DNA of 64,000 bases from Marinirhabdus sp963793275 (GTDB lineage: Bacteria; Bacteroidota; Bacteroidia; Flavobacteriales; Flavobacteriaceae), in assembly GCA_963793275.1 (NCBI GenBank), contig CAWBZL010000004.1:248001-312000 (forward strand), read 5' to 3'. The notes under the pieces are model-generated. The model was not told the DNA's origin. It ran no database searches and saw only the letters and a list, made by a program, of their open reading frames with translations. How positions within the stretch are numbered: the stretch's first letter is position 1; the number at the start of each line of letters is the position of its first letter. Shown here piece after piece: positions 54,046-63,391 of this stretch. The position numbers and the translations under genes are program-made.

Positions 54046-54423
54046 ATGAAAAAACTTATAGTTTTAGTATTTGTTTTATTGTGTTTCGCTTGTAAGAGTG
54101 ATGATGATACTGTTATGGAAGAACCTGTAAACTGTACTGAAGAGTTTGTCTTTGGTTTAAGTGTTCAGGTTAGAGACGCCACTACAAATGCAATTATTCC
54201 CGGCGGCGTTGTTGTAACTGCCCGGGATGGCAGTTATACCGAAACGCTGGATTTTATGTTCGATACGCACGTTGGGGCAGGAGAGCGTCCGGGGACATAT
54301 ACACTAACCGCGAGAAAAGATGGATTTATAACTAAAATGGCAGGACCCATTACAGTAGTACTAGACGAGGATATGTGCCACGTAATCACTCAAAGTGTTA
54401 CTATTGAGTTGGAGGAAAATTAA
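54046..54423 (+). CDS. Small lipoprotein, carboxypeptidase-regulatory-like
   Basis: A 125-residue lipoprotein with lipobox LCFAC (Cys about 16) and an acidic tether (KSDDDTVMEEP). The mature part (LSVQVRDATTNAIIPGGVVV and GTYTLTARKDGF) has the beta-sandwich pattern of carboxypeptidase-regulatory or Big-type domains. Function unknown. It converges on the phosphoesterase gene, and their stops overlap by four bases. Confidence 0.75.
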   Translation: MKKLIVLVFVLLCFACKSDDDTVMEEPVNCTEEFVFGLSVQVRDATTNAIIPGGVVVTARDGSYTETLDFMFDTHVGAGERPGTYTLTARKDGFITKMAGPITVVLDEDMCHVITQSVTIELEEN

Positions 54424-55145
54424 TTTCGTCCCTCTTCATCAGGGTACAATTTCCAGACAGGATCGCTTTGCCAAACTTGCTTGGTATCTGTGTCTATAAT
54501 AGATAACCTACCTTTAAAAGCAGCGCCCGTATCCACATTCCATACATTGGCAAAATTTGCAGGTTCATCTTTTCCTATTCTGAAAACTGGCGTATGCCCA
54601 ATATAAATTTCTTTAAAATGAAGTAACCTTTTTGGGTATCTAGGATCTGTTTTGGAAATATTTTTATCCAAGCCACACGCCATTTCCCACAACGTTCTGT
54701 CCCAATACACGGTGTTTGGGAAATACTCAAACGCAGGCCCTTTTAAGTTTGTAAATCCCGCATGAAGAAAACATCGGTTCTGAGTATCTACGTGAAAATT
54801 TTCTAAGCTTTCAAGAAACCGGATATGTTCATCAGTTTCAATTTCAGAAAGCTTTTCGTAGCTTTTTATGCTCGATTTGCCCCCGTGATTTAACCACATG
54901 GGAGCCATTTCTTTTCCTTTTAAATAGTTGTAAAGCAATTCGTCGTGATTTCCCCGAAGGAAAATACAGGTATGTTTTTCAGCAAAAGAAATTAAAAATG
55001 AAATCGTTTCAGCATTTTCGCTCCAGCCGTCTACATAATCGCCTAGAAAGATGAATTTGTCTTTTTCTGAAGGTTTCACGCGCTCCAATACTTGTTCCAA
55101 TCCGCGTAAACCACCGTGAATGTCTCCTATAACTAATGTTCTCAT
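54420..55145 (-). CDS. Calcineurin-like metallophosphoesterase
   Basis: A 241-residue enzyme of the serine/threonine phosphatase type. Metal-binding motifs are complete: VIGDIHGGLRGLE (D-x-H), FLGDYVDGWSENAE (GDxxDxG-like), LRGNHDELLYNYL (GNHD) and a later His in CFLHAGF and IYIGHTPVF. It probably dephosphorylates a protein, nucleotide or polyphosphate. The substrate is unknown. It overlaps the convergent lipoprotein gene by four bases. Confidence 0.92.
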   Translation of the reverse strand: MRTLVIGDIHGGLRGLEQVLERVKPSEKDKFIFLGDYVDGWSENAETISFLISFAEKHTCIFLRGNHDELLYNYLKGKEMAPMWLNHGGKSSIKSYEKLSEIETDEHIRFLESLENFHVDTQNRCFLHAGFTNLKGPAFEYFPNTVYWDRTLWEMACGLDKNISKTDPRYPKRLLHFKEIYIGHTPVFRIGKDEPANFANVWNVDTGAAFKGRLSIIDTDTKQVWQSDPVWKLYPDEEGRN

Positions 55146-55205
55146 GTCTTAACTTTTAAAAAAATTACTGACATTTAAAATAAGCGTTATAGAATAGAAT
55201 GACAG

Positions 55206-56225
55206 TTAGTTTTTCAGAACTTTATGAATATATTTTTGACCTTCTGAAGTAACCAATTCAACAAAATACAATCCCGGAGGTAAATCAGATACATCTACGT
55301 TGCTCACATTGTGTGGTATAAATTTTACCTTGCTACCAATAGCTGAGAAAATTGTAATAGTTGTTATCGAAATTTCGCTAGCTTCTATGTTAAGTGTATT
55401 TTTTATCGGATTTGGATAGATGTTTATATTGCTACTATCGAACTCCCGAGTGCTAAGTATTTCAAGTTCTTCAATAGTGATTTGTGAGCAATCTTCAGAA
55501 ATTAAAACATCCCATCCCTTAGAAATTGGGCACGTGTTTCCGCATGATTCTCTGTGAATTGTAAACCGTAGCCCATTGGGAATAGCTTCTATATTTGAAG
55601 CTCTAACCTGTTGGCCATCTATTAAATAAGGAATACCCGTATAGTTGAATCCACTGGCATCTCCAGGTCGCACATTCTCAATCCCTTCTACAGCAGCGAA
55701 ATCGTCAAGCAACGCAAAATGATTGAGATACGGAATATCAGACTCGATCGTAAAAACAAAAAATGGCGGTGGCTCTACAATACCAATTCCGGTGATAGTG
55801 AATTGATAGTCCAACATTAACTGGTCTAAAACAGTCTCACCAGAAATTCCGGTATCAATAAAATCGTCTAGCCAAGGAACAGAACCTTCTAAAACTTCAA
55901 AAGTAATTTTGCCAAAAGCAATGTCCTCAGGGTAGCGTTGATTGACGTGAATATTAAATTTATTAAATATGGAATCTACAATTACATTGGTATTCACTTG
56001 TTCGTACACAGCAGATAGTTGTTCCAGATAAGGTTGAGTCCTTGCCGGATCGATCGTTAAATTATTATAATCGGGGTTCGACGGATCACTGGCAAATTCC
56101 CTGAAAACCATAGTCCAGGCATCTGTTAGGTAATTATCCTGAATATCATTTTCTATAGTACATTGTGCTATTCCGGTATAGATGCTAAACAGTAATAGTG
56201 CAAGACTTAGTAGTGCTTTTTTCAT
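55206..56225 (-). CDS. T9SS-secreted protein with type A sorting domain
   Basis: A 339-residue protein with signal peptide (LLSLALLLFSIYTGIAQ). A C-terminal type A sorting domain (about 265-339) shows INIYPNPIKNTLNIE, ITTITIFSAIGSKV, DVSDLPPGLYFVEL and a Lys-rich end, as used by the Bacteroidetes Type IX secretion system. The mature region has Cys-containing beta structure (HRESCGNTCPISKGW). No enzymatic domain is recognised. It is likely to be displayed on or released from the cell surface. Confidence 0.88.
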   Translation of the reverse strand: MKKALLSLALLLFSIYTGIAQCTIENDIQDNYLTDAWTMVFREFASDPSNPDYNNLTIDPARTQPYLEQLSAVYEQVNTNVIVDSIFNKFNIHVNQRYPEDIAFGKITFEVLEGSVPWLDDFIDTGISGETVLDQLMLDYQFTITGIGIVEPPPFFVFTIESDIPYLNHFALLDDFAAVEGIENVRPGDASGFNYTGIPYLIDGQQVRASNIEAIPNGLRFTIHRESCGNTCPISKGWDVLISEDCSQITIEELEILSTREFDSSNINIYPNPIKNTLNIEASEISITTITIFSAIGSKVKFIPHNVSNVDVSDLPPGLYFVELVTSEGQKYIHKVLKN

Positions 56226-56293
56226 GATGGATATTTTATAGATTCCAAAATACTCAAAATTATATGTTCATAGTATACCCTTTACTGGGTAAT

Positions 56294-57385
56294 TTATCTA
56301 CTCATAAAATATATAATAGCTCCAAGAATTGCTATAATGAACAACACAAAAAAGAATATTTTCCAGAACGAATAGGGTCTTTGTCCAGAAATAACTCCGG
56401 ACTGCCCGTTTACAAAAAAGTTATAACGTTTACCTTTAAATTTATAGGCACTTATGTACACCGGGAGTAAAATATGTTTAAATTTTTCCTCATTAAGTTT
56501 CATATCTATAGAAGAAACAATTTGCGTGTCGCCTCCAATATCTCTTCTTGCCCAACGCTCTGCAATGTTACGGGCTTCTTTTTTGGCTTCCAGATGACCG
56601 TCTTTTAAAGGAATGGTATATTTTTCAGTTACAAAACCAGCCAGAAAACTACTTTGAAATGTTTCCAGTTTTTTTAGATCCCAAAGCGCAACTTTTTTGG
56701 GAATCAACCCTGTTTTTTGTTCCGAAGCTTTAATAAGTGTATCGTCCACAAAACCAGCGACATTCCCCGAAGCAGGATACCACCGTGTACGCCGTTCTCT
56801 TACTGTACGCCTGTTTTTACCACTTCCCACAGTTTTTGTAACATAGTAATACACTCCCTTTTTACCCGTATATCGTGCCGATAGTTGTGCATCGAACGTC
56901 CAGAATGGAGCATACAAACCTTTGGTATGCTGTGGATCGAGAGATGCTTTCTTTAATTTATTAGGCGCCCACCAAAGTCCGTCCACCCATTTTTTAAATA
57001 TTAAATGTGCTTTTTTCTGATCTATTTGAAATGGTAAAACCGCACCCGGCAGTATCCAATCATCCTTGTAGGCGTCTTCTATTACCAAGGGCATACTGCA
57101 ATACACGCAATGCAGTGATTTGTAATTTTCTTCAACGTGTTGGTTGGCACCACAGTTTTTACAATGTAACATGGTGATCTCCTCACTATGTGATTGTGCC
57201 CCTAATTCTGATAAATATTTGTTGAGTTCCAACTCCTGAAAGGCATCCAGCGCCGGCGGTATGTCCTGAGTATATCCACAATACTCACATTTAAGTTCCG
57301 TAGTCCCTGGAGCATACCTAAGCTCTGCTCCGCAATTTATGCAGGCTTTTTTGAGTTCAGAAGTTTGTTGGGGGGTGGGTTGCAC
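56294..57385 (-). CDS. Zinc-ribbon membrane protein (YdjG-like context)
   Basis: About 363 residues from the GTG at 57383-57385; an in-frame extension to 57466 exists but begins inside a hairpin. Two CxxC zinc ribbons are clear (ACINCGAELRYAPGTTELKC and LHCKNCGANQHV with LHCVYC), followed by a globular part with WFDA-like aromatic sequence and a C-terminal helix (FFVLFIIAILGAIIYFM). It sits just downstream of an SPFH protein on the same strand, matching the B. subtilis ydjG-ydjI arrangement in a membrane-stress locus. The role here is inferred from that context. Confidence 0.75.
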   Translation of the reverse strand: MQPTPQQTSELKKACINCGAELRYAPGTTELKCEYCGYTQDIPPALDAFQELELNKYLSELGAQSHSEEITMLHCKNCGANQHVEENYKSLHCVYCSMPLVIEDAYKDDWILPGAVLPFQIDQKKAHLIFKKWVDGLWWAPNKLKKASLDPQHTKGLYAPFWTFDAQLSARYTGKKGVYYYVTKTVGSGKNRRTVRERRTRWYPASGNVAGFVDDTLIKASEQKTGLIPKKVALWDLKKLETFQSSFLAGFVTEKYTIPLKDGHLEAKKEARNIAERWARRDIGGDTQIVSSIDMKLNEEKFKHILLPVYISAYKFKGKRYNFFVNGQSGVISGQRPYSFWKIFFFVLFIIAILGAIIYFMSR

Positions 57386-57460
57386 TCTTTTGCTGTTATT
57401 TGAGAATATTGTTTCTACGGGGAGTTCCGCTAGGGAGATTCCTTCCGTCTCAGCTAAGCT

Positions 57461-57491
57461 AAGCACCTTCCCTTAAAAAGGGAAGGTGCTT
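57461..57491. repeat. Perfect 14-bp hairpin between the SPFH and zinc-ribbon genes
   Basis: AAGCACCTTCCCTT (57461-57474) and AAGGGAAGGTGCTT (57478-57491) are perfect inverted arms around a 3-base loop. Only short T-runs flank it, so it may be a REP-like element, partial terminator or processing site that lowers expression of the downstream zinc-ribbon gene. Confidence 0.6.
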
Positions 57492-57508
57492 TTAAAATTT
57501 AAATAAAG

Positions 57509-58657
57509 TTAGCTGCCAGGTAATGGTGGTGGTGTGTTACCTCCTAAAAATGGTTTTAGCTCTTCTACTTCATTAAGGGCCGTCCAGCTTTGCATGCCTT
57601 GTTTCCAAACCAAGGTATCTCTGTTAATGGTTCTGTTGGCAAAAAGGGTGCGTAGTTGTTCCATTCCAACGGGTCCTGCCTGCTGGCCATTTGCTGCGTA
57701 AAAATACTGTACGGCAGCCGGCATTGGCGGTGGCATAGCGCCTCCCGTTTGTTGTTGCATTGGAGCCTGTTGTTGCTGGCCTCCGCCCATTTGTGGACTC
57801 ATCATGCCGCCCATTTGTTGTGCGAGCACAAAGCCCATGCCCATACCCATGCCTGCTCCGGCAGTGCCTCCTTCGTTTGCCGCTGCGGCCTCAATGGCTT
57901 TTGCAGTTTTAAATTTGGTAAGTTTGTCAAGATCCAGTTTGTCAATACGGCTGTATTCAAAGATTTCTTTCTTGAGATCTTCAGGCATTGAAACGTTTTC
58001 GATATAGAATTTTTCCAATGAAATCCCCACACTTTCAAATTCCGGCTTCATAACCGCCTGGCAGGTTTCAGAAAGCTCTGTGGTGTTGGCTGCGTATAAT
58101 TCTATTGGGAGATTTGCTTCGCCTACGGTATCTGTAAAACGTGTGGCGATTAAGCTTTTTAGGTGTTCGTTTATTTCAAAATTGGTGAAATTATTATCGG
58201 TTCCTACGATGTCTACGACGAACTTCCCGGGATCACTAATTTTAAAAGCGTAGGTTCCAAACGATCGTATTTCAACCAAACCAAATCTATCATCATTCAA
58301 CGTAATTGGGTTTTTGGTGCCCCATTTTTCATCGGTAAAAAGGTGGGTGTTTACAAAATAAACTTCAGCTTTAAACGGGCTGTCAAAACCATATTTCCAA
58401 CCTTTTAAGGTGGTTAAAATTGGTAGATTTTGCGTGTTTAAAGTGTAGGTGCCTGGTTTAAAAACATCTGCCAGTTGTCCTTCATTTATAAAAACAGCTG
58501 TTTGTCCTTCCCGAACTATGAGCTTTGCGTTGTTTTTAATTTCGTTTTGGTAGCGTTCAAATCTATGACAAATGGTGTCATCTGTATAGTCCAGCCACTC
58601 GATGATGTCTATAAATTCGTGACTTAATTTTTCCTTAATCTTGTCGAAGATGCCCAT
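57509..58657 (-). CDS. SPFH-domain protein, YdjI-like, with GYF domain
   Basis: A 382-residue protein with an SPFH/virion-core-like domain (about 1-255; REGQTAVFINEGQLADVFK, GTYTLNTQNLPIL and FEINEHLKSLIATRF), a low-complexity Gly/Met/Gln/Pro-rich linker (about 262-320) and a C-terminal GYF_2-type domain (about 322-375; YFYAANGQQAGPVGMEQLRT). YdjI in B. subtilis works with the PspA homologue YdjF in membrane stress. A pspA gene is not seen here. It is upstream of the zinc-ribbon gene on the same strand. Confidence 0.88.
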   Translation of the reverse strand: MGIFDKIKEKLSHEFIDIIEWLDYTDDTICHRFERYQNEIKNNAKLIVREGQTAVFINEGQLADVFKPGTYTLNTQNLPILTTLKGWKYGFDSPFKAEVYFVNTHLFTDEKWGTKNPITLNDDRFGLVEIRSFGTYAFKISDPGKFVVDIVGTDNNFTNFEINEHLKSLIATRFTDTVGEANLPIELYAANTTELSETCQAVMKPEFESVGISLEKFYIENVSMPEDLKKEIFEYSRIDKLDLDKLTKFKTAKAIEAAAANEGGTAGAGMGMGMGFVLAQQMGGMMSPQMGGGQQQQAPMQQQTGGAMPPPMPAAVQYFYAANGQQAGPVGMEQLRTLFANRTINRDTLVWKQGMQSWTALNEVEELKPFLGGNTPPPLPGS

Positions 58658-58739
58658 GAGGTAGTGTTTTTAAATTAGAATTCTAAAGATACTAAATTAC
58701 AGCCTTTCAAATTATTTCGGTTCTATGATTTCATATAAT

Positions 58740-59876
58740 TTAATTATACCTCACTTTCCTTAAAATACGAACACTTTCTTTAAAGGCCTGATAGGTTTTT
58801 CCACCGATGGCTTTTAGAAATGGCTTGGCTTCGTAAAGTCTTTCTTTGGCTTCTGTAAAATCGTTCAGGTAGCAAATAAGGTAGGTTTCAGCAAGGTTTT
58901 CAACATCCTTTTCTTCTGAAGTGCGTAACGGAATTTTTTTCTGAAGTTTCTTCAACAACGCATTATTGCTATTATATATATGAAACAACGTCTTTTTATT
59001 GAATTTTGGCGGCTCAAAAATAAGCTGCGTTTCCATACTATAGAAGCCATTTTCCTTGAAATTGATAATCACTTCTTCCAACGGATAATACTGAAACTGG
59101 TTATTTAATCCCAAATGGACATATTCCGTAATTTTGAAATAATCGTTCGTAAAATCGATGCTCACTTCATCTAATGCAGAATAAAATAACTTTACCTGTT
59201 CATTAATTAATTCAATGTCAACTCTGGAATAATAGGTTGTGTTTTTCACTTGCTTGGTATGGCCCGCCCAGCACAGCACAAAAATTTCTTTAAATACTTT
59301 ATAATGTGCTTCTAATTCTGAATGACGATTATTTACAAAATCCATTACTCCGTCCAGTGTTAATTCAATATTGTTTTTGGCTTTGGTTTCAATGGCACGA
59401 ACAATTTCAGAATTCACGTCTTTTATCTCTATATTAAAATCTTTTGGCATTGAGATACTGCCGTCCCGCATAAAAATAGAACCACCCCAATATTTCCAAA
59501 TGTTCTTTCGCAACGAGGTAATTTCTCCGGTAGGTCTAATGGTTACCAATCCTACAACTTTGTCTTCCGGTAAGTGTGGAAATAGAACGTTTTCGTAAGC
59601 AATAATGGGCGCATTGGTTAAATAGGCGTTTATTAGATTTTGTAATTTACTGTCGTCAAAAAAATCGACACCTCTTATTTCATTGCCTTCATCTTCCACA
59701 CCAATTACTATAAAACTATTGTTCTTAGGATTGCTGTTGCTAAGTGCACATATATGTTTTAAAAATTTTGCCTTTCCTTCTTTACTGCCCAGGTCTATTT
59801 TTCGTTTTTTATCATAGAAACTGCTCTCATCATTATGAGCCAGGAGGTTTTTTATTAAAAGGCGTTTGTTAATCAT
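58740..59876 (-). CDS. AlbA_2-domain protein (putative DNA-binding/ATP-binding)
   Basis: A 378-residue protein. The N-terminal region (about 1-150) has the AlbA_2 (Schlafen-like) pattern FLKHICALSNSNPKNNSFIV and GVEDEGNEIRGVDFF, as in proteins often annotated as ATP-binding transcription regulators. The C-terminal half is helical without a recognised domain. Its ATG overlaps the SDR stop by four bases, so the two are translationally coupled. Function unknown. Confidence 0.85.
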   Translation of the reverse strand: MINKRLLIKNLLAHNDESSFYDKKRKIDLGSKEGKAKFLKHICALSNSNPKNNSFIVIGVEDEGNEIRGVDFFDDSKLQNLINAYLTNAPIIAYENVLFPHLPEDKVVGLVTIRPTGEITSLRKNIWKYWGGSIFMRDGSISMPKDFNIEIKDVNSEIVRAIETKAKNNIELTLDGVMDFVNNRHSELEAHYKVFKEIFVLCWAGHTKQVKNTTYYSRVDIELINEQVKLFYSALDEVSIDFTNDYFKITEYVHLGLNNQFQYYPLEEVIINFKENGFYSMETQLIFEPPKFNKKTLFHIYNSNNALLKKLQKKIPLRTSEEKDVENLAETYLICYLNDFTEAKERLYEAKPFLKAIGGKTYQAFKESVRILRKVRYN

Positions 59877-60634
59877 TCTTTGTTAACAAGAGTAGATGAA
59901 GCCTGATCCAAACACATCACCGTTAAATCGGCAATATTTACGTGTGGTGGTCTTGTCACAGCAAATAAAATAATGTCTGCAATATCTTCTGGTCGCAACG
60001 GGGTGAAATTTTGATATACTTTTTGGGCTCTATCCGTATCGCCCTTAAAACGTACTTCGCTAAATTCTGTCTCAACCAACCCCGGGTTTACAGCACCTAC
60101 GCGTATTCCTTTTCCGTTTAAATCCAATCGCATTCCCTGGTTAATGGCGTCAACAGCATGCTTGCTGGCACAATAAACATTGCCATTGGGATATACTTCT
60201 TTTCCAGCGGTGGAACCAATATTTATAATGTGTCCCGATTTATTGTTGAGCATACCGGGAAGTACCGCTTTGCTTACATACAGGAGTCCTTTAACATTTA
60301 TATCCAGCATGGCGTCCCAGTCATCGGTGTTTCCGTTCTGGATGGAGTCGAGCCCGTGAGCATTTCCCGCATTATTAATGAGTATGTCAATGTTTGCAAA
60401 GTTCTTTGGTAGCTTTTCAATTTTTGAAAAAACAGTTTCCTTGTCCCGTACATCAAATTGAAGTACATGAACATCGGTTTTTTGGGAGAGGTCTTCAGCT
60501 ATGGTTTCTAGGCGTTCTTGTCTTCTTCCGCAGAGGATAAGTCTGGCCCCACTTTCGGCAAAAAGATAGGCAGTAGCGCGACCAATTCCGCTTGTGGCAC
60601 CTGTAATAAGTGCAGTTTTGTTTTTTAAGTTCAT
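59873..60634 (-). CDS. Short-chain dehydrogenase/reductase (YdfG-like)
   Basis: A 253-residue classical SDR with cofactor motif TGATSGIGRAT (about 10-20), NNAGNAHGL (about 87), the catalytic Ser in INIGSTAGKEVYP and Tyr/Lys in YCASKHAVDAI (about 153-163). Acidic sequence after beta-2 is absent and RRQER follows, suggesting NADP. It resembles serine/3-hydroxy-acid dehydrogenases (YdfG). The substrate is not defined. It is the first gene of a pair with the AlbA_2 gene. Confidence 0.92.
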   Translation of the reverse strand: MNLKNKTALITGATSGIGRATAYLFAESGARLILCGRRQERLETIAEDLSQKTDVHVLQFDVRDKETVFSKIEKLPKNFANIDILINNAGNAHGLDSIQNGNTDDWDAMLDINVKGLLYVSKAVLPGMLNNKSGHIINIGSTAGKEVYPNGNVYCASKHAVDAINQGMRLDLNGKGIRVGAVNPGLVETEFSEVRFKGDTDRAQKVYQNFTPLRPEDIADIILFAVTRPPHVNIADLTVMCLDQASSTLVNKE

Positions 60635-60777
60635 AGGTGTAAAATTTCAGTTTAAAAGTAATAATTCTTTAACGTTTTGTATAGTTAAATACCAGTTAAT
60701 AATGGCGTTAATCAATGTTAACAAGCTTTCCCGATGTGGAACATAGAAGTAGATTTACACCATAAAATTAGAGAACC

Positions 60778-61188
60778 ATGAGCAGAGAGAAATTATTAGT
60801 CCAGAGAACATTACAATCATTGGTAAAATACGCATCTTTTTTAGTTGTGATTATGATGATTGTTTTTGCATGTACCGGTACTGCTGAAGAGAATTCTGCT
60901 ATAGGTGAAGAACCTGTAGCAAATCTTACGGCAAAAATAGACGGAGCGATTATGGGAAGTGTAATAGCCCCAAATGCCGAAATAGAAATAATTGCATCAA
61001 ATTCTGATAAAAAAATTACAGGAACTACCAACGAAAACGGAGAGTTCTTTATCACTGGTTTTGAAAAAGGCATATATACAGTAACAATCACTACCGAAAA
61101 TTCTACCGAAAAAGAAGTCTTCGAAAATGTGGAAGTAGCCATTGGAGAAGTAACTGCTTTAGGAACTGTAGACTTAGCCACAAATTAA
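60778..61188 (+). CDS. Small lipoprotein with regulatory-like beta domain
   Basis: A 136-residue protein. A hydrophobic segment (YASFLVVIMMIVFAC) ends at a possible lipobox Cys. The mature part (GSVIAPNAEIEIIASNSDKK and GTTNENGEFFITGFEKGIYT) looks like a carboxypeptidase-regulatory beta-sandwich. No function is assigned. A strong terminator follows it, so it is transcribed alone. Confidence 0.75.
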   Translation: MSREKLLVQRTLQSLVKYASFLVVIMMIVFACTGTAEENSAIGEEPVANLTAKIDGAIMGSVIAPNAEIEIIASNSDKKITGTTNENGEFFITGFEKGIYTVTITTENSTEKEVFENVEVAIGEVTALGTVDLATN

Positions 61189-61212
61189 ATATCGAATAGT
61201 TTTAAAAATTCG

Positions 61213-61236
61213 GGATGCAAAAGCATCCTTTTTTTT
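61213..61236 (+). terminator. Intrinsic terminator
   Basis: GGATGC (61213-61218), loop AAAA, GCATCC (61223-61228), then eight Ts. It ends the small lipoprotein transcript before the MoxR operon. Confidence 0.85.
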
Positions 61237-61428
61237 TGCGTAGCTTTTAGAAACTTCAATTTTGAAAAAACAGTTTCCTTTTTTAAATTTGGCACGCTAA
61301 AGAAAGATGAAATGTTCGCAACTCTACATCGTCTTTTTAACCAATCATTAACAACAATTGCCATAATAAATGGGCAATTTGCGTGGTTAATAGTTATATA
61401 GCTTACAAGAGAAAAAGAATCTACTGTT

Positions 61429-62433
61429 ATGGAAGAAAACACTACCGCCCTGGACATTGGCGCACTGAATGAAAAAATTGAAAAAGAAAGCGCTTTTGTT
61501 GATATTCTAACGCTGGAAATAAATAAAGTAATTATTGGCCAAAAACACATGGTAGAGCGCCTGCTCATCGGGCTTTTGGGACAAGGGCATATTTTACTGG
61601 AAGGGGTTCCCGGACTGGCAAAAACTCTGGCTATTAACACACTTTCAAAAGCGGTTCACGGATCTTTTAGCAGGATTCAGTTTACGCCAGATTTGTTGCC
61701 TGCAGATGTTGTAGGAACTATGATCTATAATATGAAGCTGAACGATTTCAGCATTAAAAAAGGGCCTATTTTTGCAAATTTTGTGCTCGCCGATGAAATT
61801 AACCGCGCGCCCGCCAAAGTACAATCTGCTTTGTTAGAGGCCATGCAGGAGAAACAAGTAACCATTGGTGAAGAAACATTTGTTTTGGATAGACCATTTT
61901 TAGTAATGGCAACACAAAACCCGGTGGAGCAGGAAGGAACCTATCCACTACCGGAAGCACAAGTAGACCGTTTTATGCTGAAAACGGTTATAAAATATCC
62001 GTTATTACAAGATGAACAACTTATCATGCGCCAAAACCTTAAAGGTGGTTTTGAGAAAGTAAATCCGGTAGTAACCATAGACCAGATCCAGCGTGCACAA
62101 GCTGCCGTACGAGAAGTGTATATGGACGAAAAGATCGAAAAATACATCCTCGATATCGTCTTCGCTACCAGAACTCCAGAGAAATATGGTCTTTCGGACC
62201 TTAACGGACTCATTAGTTTTGGAGCCTCTCCACGTGGAAGTATCAACTTAGCAATGGCTGCAAAATGTTATGCCTTTATTCGCCGTAGAGGGTACGTAAT
62301 TCCTGAAGATGTTCGTGCTGTGGTAGAAGACGTCCTGCGTCACCGTATTGGCATTACCTACGAAGCCGAAGCGGAAAATATAACTTCCGAAGATATCATT
62401 CAGAAAATTGTGAATGTAATTGAAGTCCCTTAG
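61429..62433 (+). CDS. MoxR-type AAA+ ATPase
   Basis: A 334-residue AAA+ ATPase. Walker A (EGVPGLAKTLAINTL, about 57-71), Walker B (LADEINRAPAKVQSALLEAM, about 120-139), sensor 1 (ATQNPVEQEGTYPLPEAQ) and sensor 2 region (GASPRGSINLAMAAK) are present. MoxR ATPases act as chaperone-like partners of DUF58 and VWA/Bat proteins. The DUF58 gene follows 75 bp later and a BatD-like gene after that, the usual order of a Bacteroidetes Bat operon. Confidence 0.95.
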   Translation: MEENTTALDIGALNEKIEKESAFVDILTLEINKVIIGQKHMVERLLIGLLGQGHILLEGVPGLAKTLAINTLSKAVHGSFSRIQFTPDLLPADVVGTMIYNMKLNDFSIKKGPIFANFVLADEINRAPAKVQSALLEAMQEKQVTIGEETFVLDRPFLVMATQNPVEQEGTYPLPEAQVDRFMLKTVIKYPLLQDEQLIMRQNLKGGFEKVNPVVTIDQIQRAQAAVREVYMDEKIEKYILDIVFATRTPEKYGLSDLNGLISFGASPRGSINLAMAAKCYAFIRRRGYVIPEDVRAVVEDVLRHRIGITYEAEAENITSEDIIQKIVNVIEVP

Positions 62434-62457
62434 GGATTTTAGATTGTAGCATTACAT

Positions 62458-62480
62458 TGTACGATGAAATAAATCGTACA
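62458..62480. repeat. Hairpin in the moxR-DUF58 gap
   Basis: TGTACGAT and ATCGTACA are perfect inverted 8-mers with a 7-base spacer. There is no T-run, and it probably does not stop read-through. Confidence 0.4.
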
Positions 62481-62508
62481 TCGAATATCGTATATCTTAA
62501 ATCAAAAA

Positions 62509-63372
62509 ATGGATACCAAGGAACTCTTAAAAAAAGTACGAAAGATCGAAATCAAAACGCGTCGTTTAAGCGACCACGTTTTCGGTGGCGAGTATCATAG
62601 TACATTTAAGGGTCGTGGGATGACGTTTTCTGAAGTGCGCCAATATCAATTTGGTGACGATGTGCGGAATATAGACTGGAACGTAACCGCTCGTTATAAC
62701 GAACCATTTGTGAAAGTTTTCGAAGAAGAACGTGAGTTAACACTTATGTTGATGGCCGATATTTCGGGCTCAGAATTCTTTGGAACCGATAACCAGTTTA
62801 AAAATGAAATTATAACTGAAGTTGCTGCAACCCTGGCATTTTCAGCAATGCAAAACAACGATAAAACGGGGTTAATACTTTTTTCGGACGAAATCGAACT
62901 TTTTATTCCGCCGAAAAAGGGAAAAAGTCACGTACTTAGAATTATTAGAGAGTTACTGGAATTTAAGCCAAAGAGTAAAAAAACGGATCTAAGCCAGGCT
63001 TTAAAATATTTAACCAACGTAATGAAGAAAAAAGCCATTGTTTTTGTGCTTTCAGATTTTATTACAGATGGGTACAAAGATTCGCTTAAAATTGTTTCCG
63101 GCAAGCACGATGTTACAGGAATTAGAGTATACGATCGTCGTGAAGAAGAAATGCCCAACTTGGGAATGGTGCAAATGGAGGATGAAGAAACCGGTGAGTT
63201 ACTGCTTGTAAATACAGGTTCTAAAGGGGTTAGAAGTAATTACCACAACTATTACAGAGAACGGGTAGACTATTTTCAGGAGTCGTTCACTAAAAGTGGA
63301 GCCGGAGCGATTAGCTGCCGGGTAGATGAGAGCTATGTAAAAAAGCTATTAGGTTATTTTAAAAAACGCTAA
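62509..63372 (+). CDS. DUF58-family protein of the Bat operon
   Basis: A 287-residue DUF58 protein with VWA-related fold. Key sequence: GMTFSEVRQYQFGDDVRNID (about 42-61), WNVTARYNEPFVKVFEEERE (about 62-81), then LMLMADISGSEFFG with a MIDAS-like DxSGS. DUF58 proteins usually accompany MoxR in envelope-stress or aerotolerance loci. It lacks membrane segments. It follows moxR with the same orientation. Confidence 0.94.
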   Translation: MDTKELLKKVRKIEIKTRRLSDHVFGGEYHSTFKGRGMTFSEVRQYQFGDDVRNIDWNVTARYNEPFVKVFEEERELTLMLMADISGSEFFGTDNQFKNEIITEVAATLAFSAMQNNDKTGLILFSDEIELFIPPKKGKSHVLRIIRELLEFKPKSKKTDLSQALKYLTNVMKKKAIVFVLSDFITDGYKDSLKIVSGKHDVTGIRVYDRREEEMPNLGMVQMEDEETGELLLVNTGSKGVRSNYHNYYRERVDYFQESFTKSGAGAISCRVDESYVKKLLGYFKKR

Positions 63373-63391
63373 AAAGAGGTACGATTTACGA

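Noticed and set aside
60415..61282. About 25 similar bases in the SDR gene (60416-60444) and near 61254-61282
   Set aside because: Possible micro-duplication, but A/T-rich and short. Coincidence is not excluded and nothing else supports it.
61185..61640. 151-codon minus-strand frame over the start of moxR
   Set aside because: Overlaps moxR and the terminator; Ser/Cys/Phe-rich composition typical of an antisense shadow.
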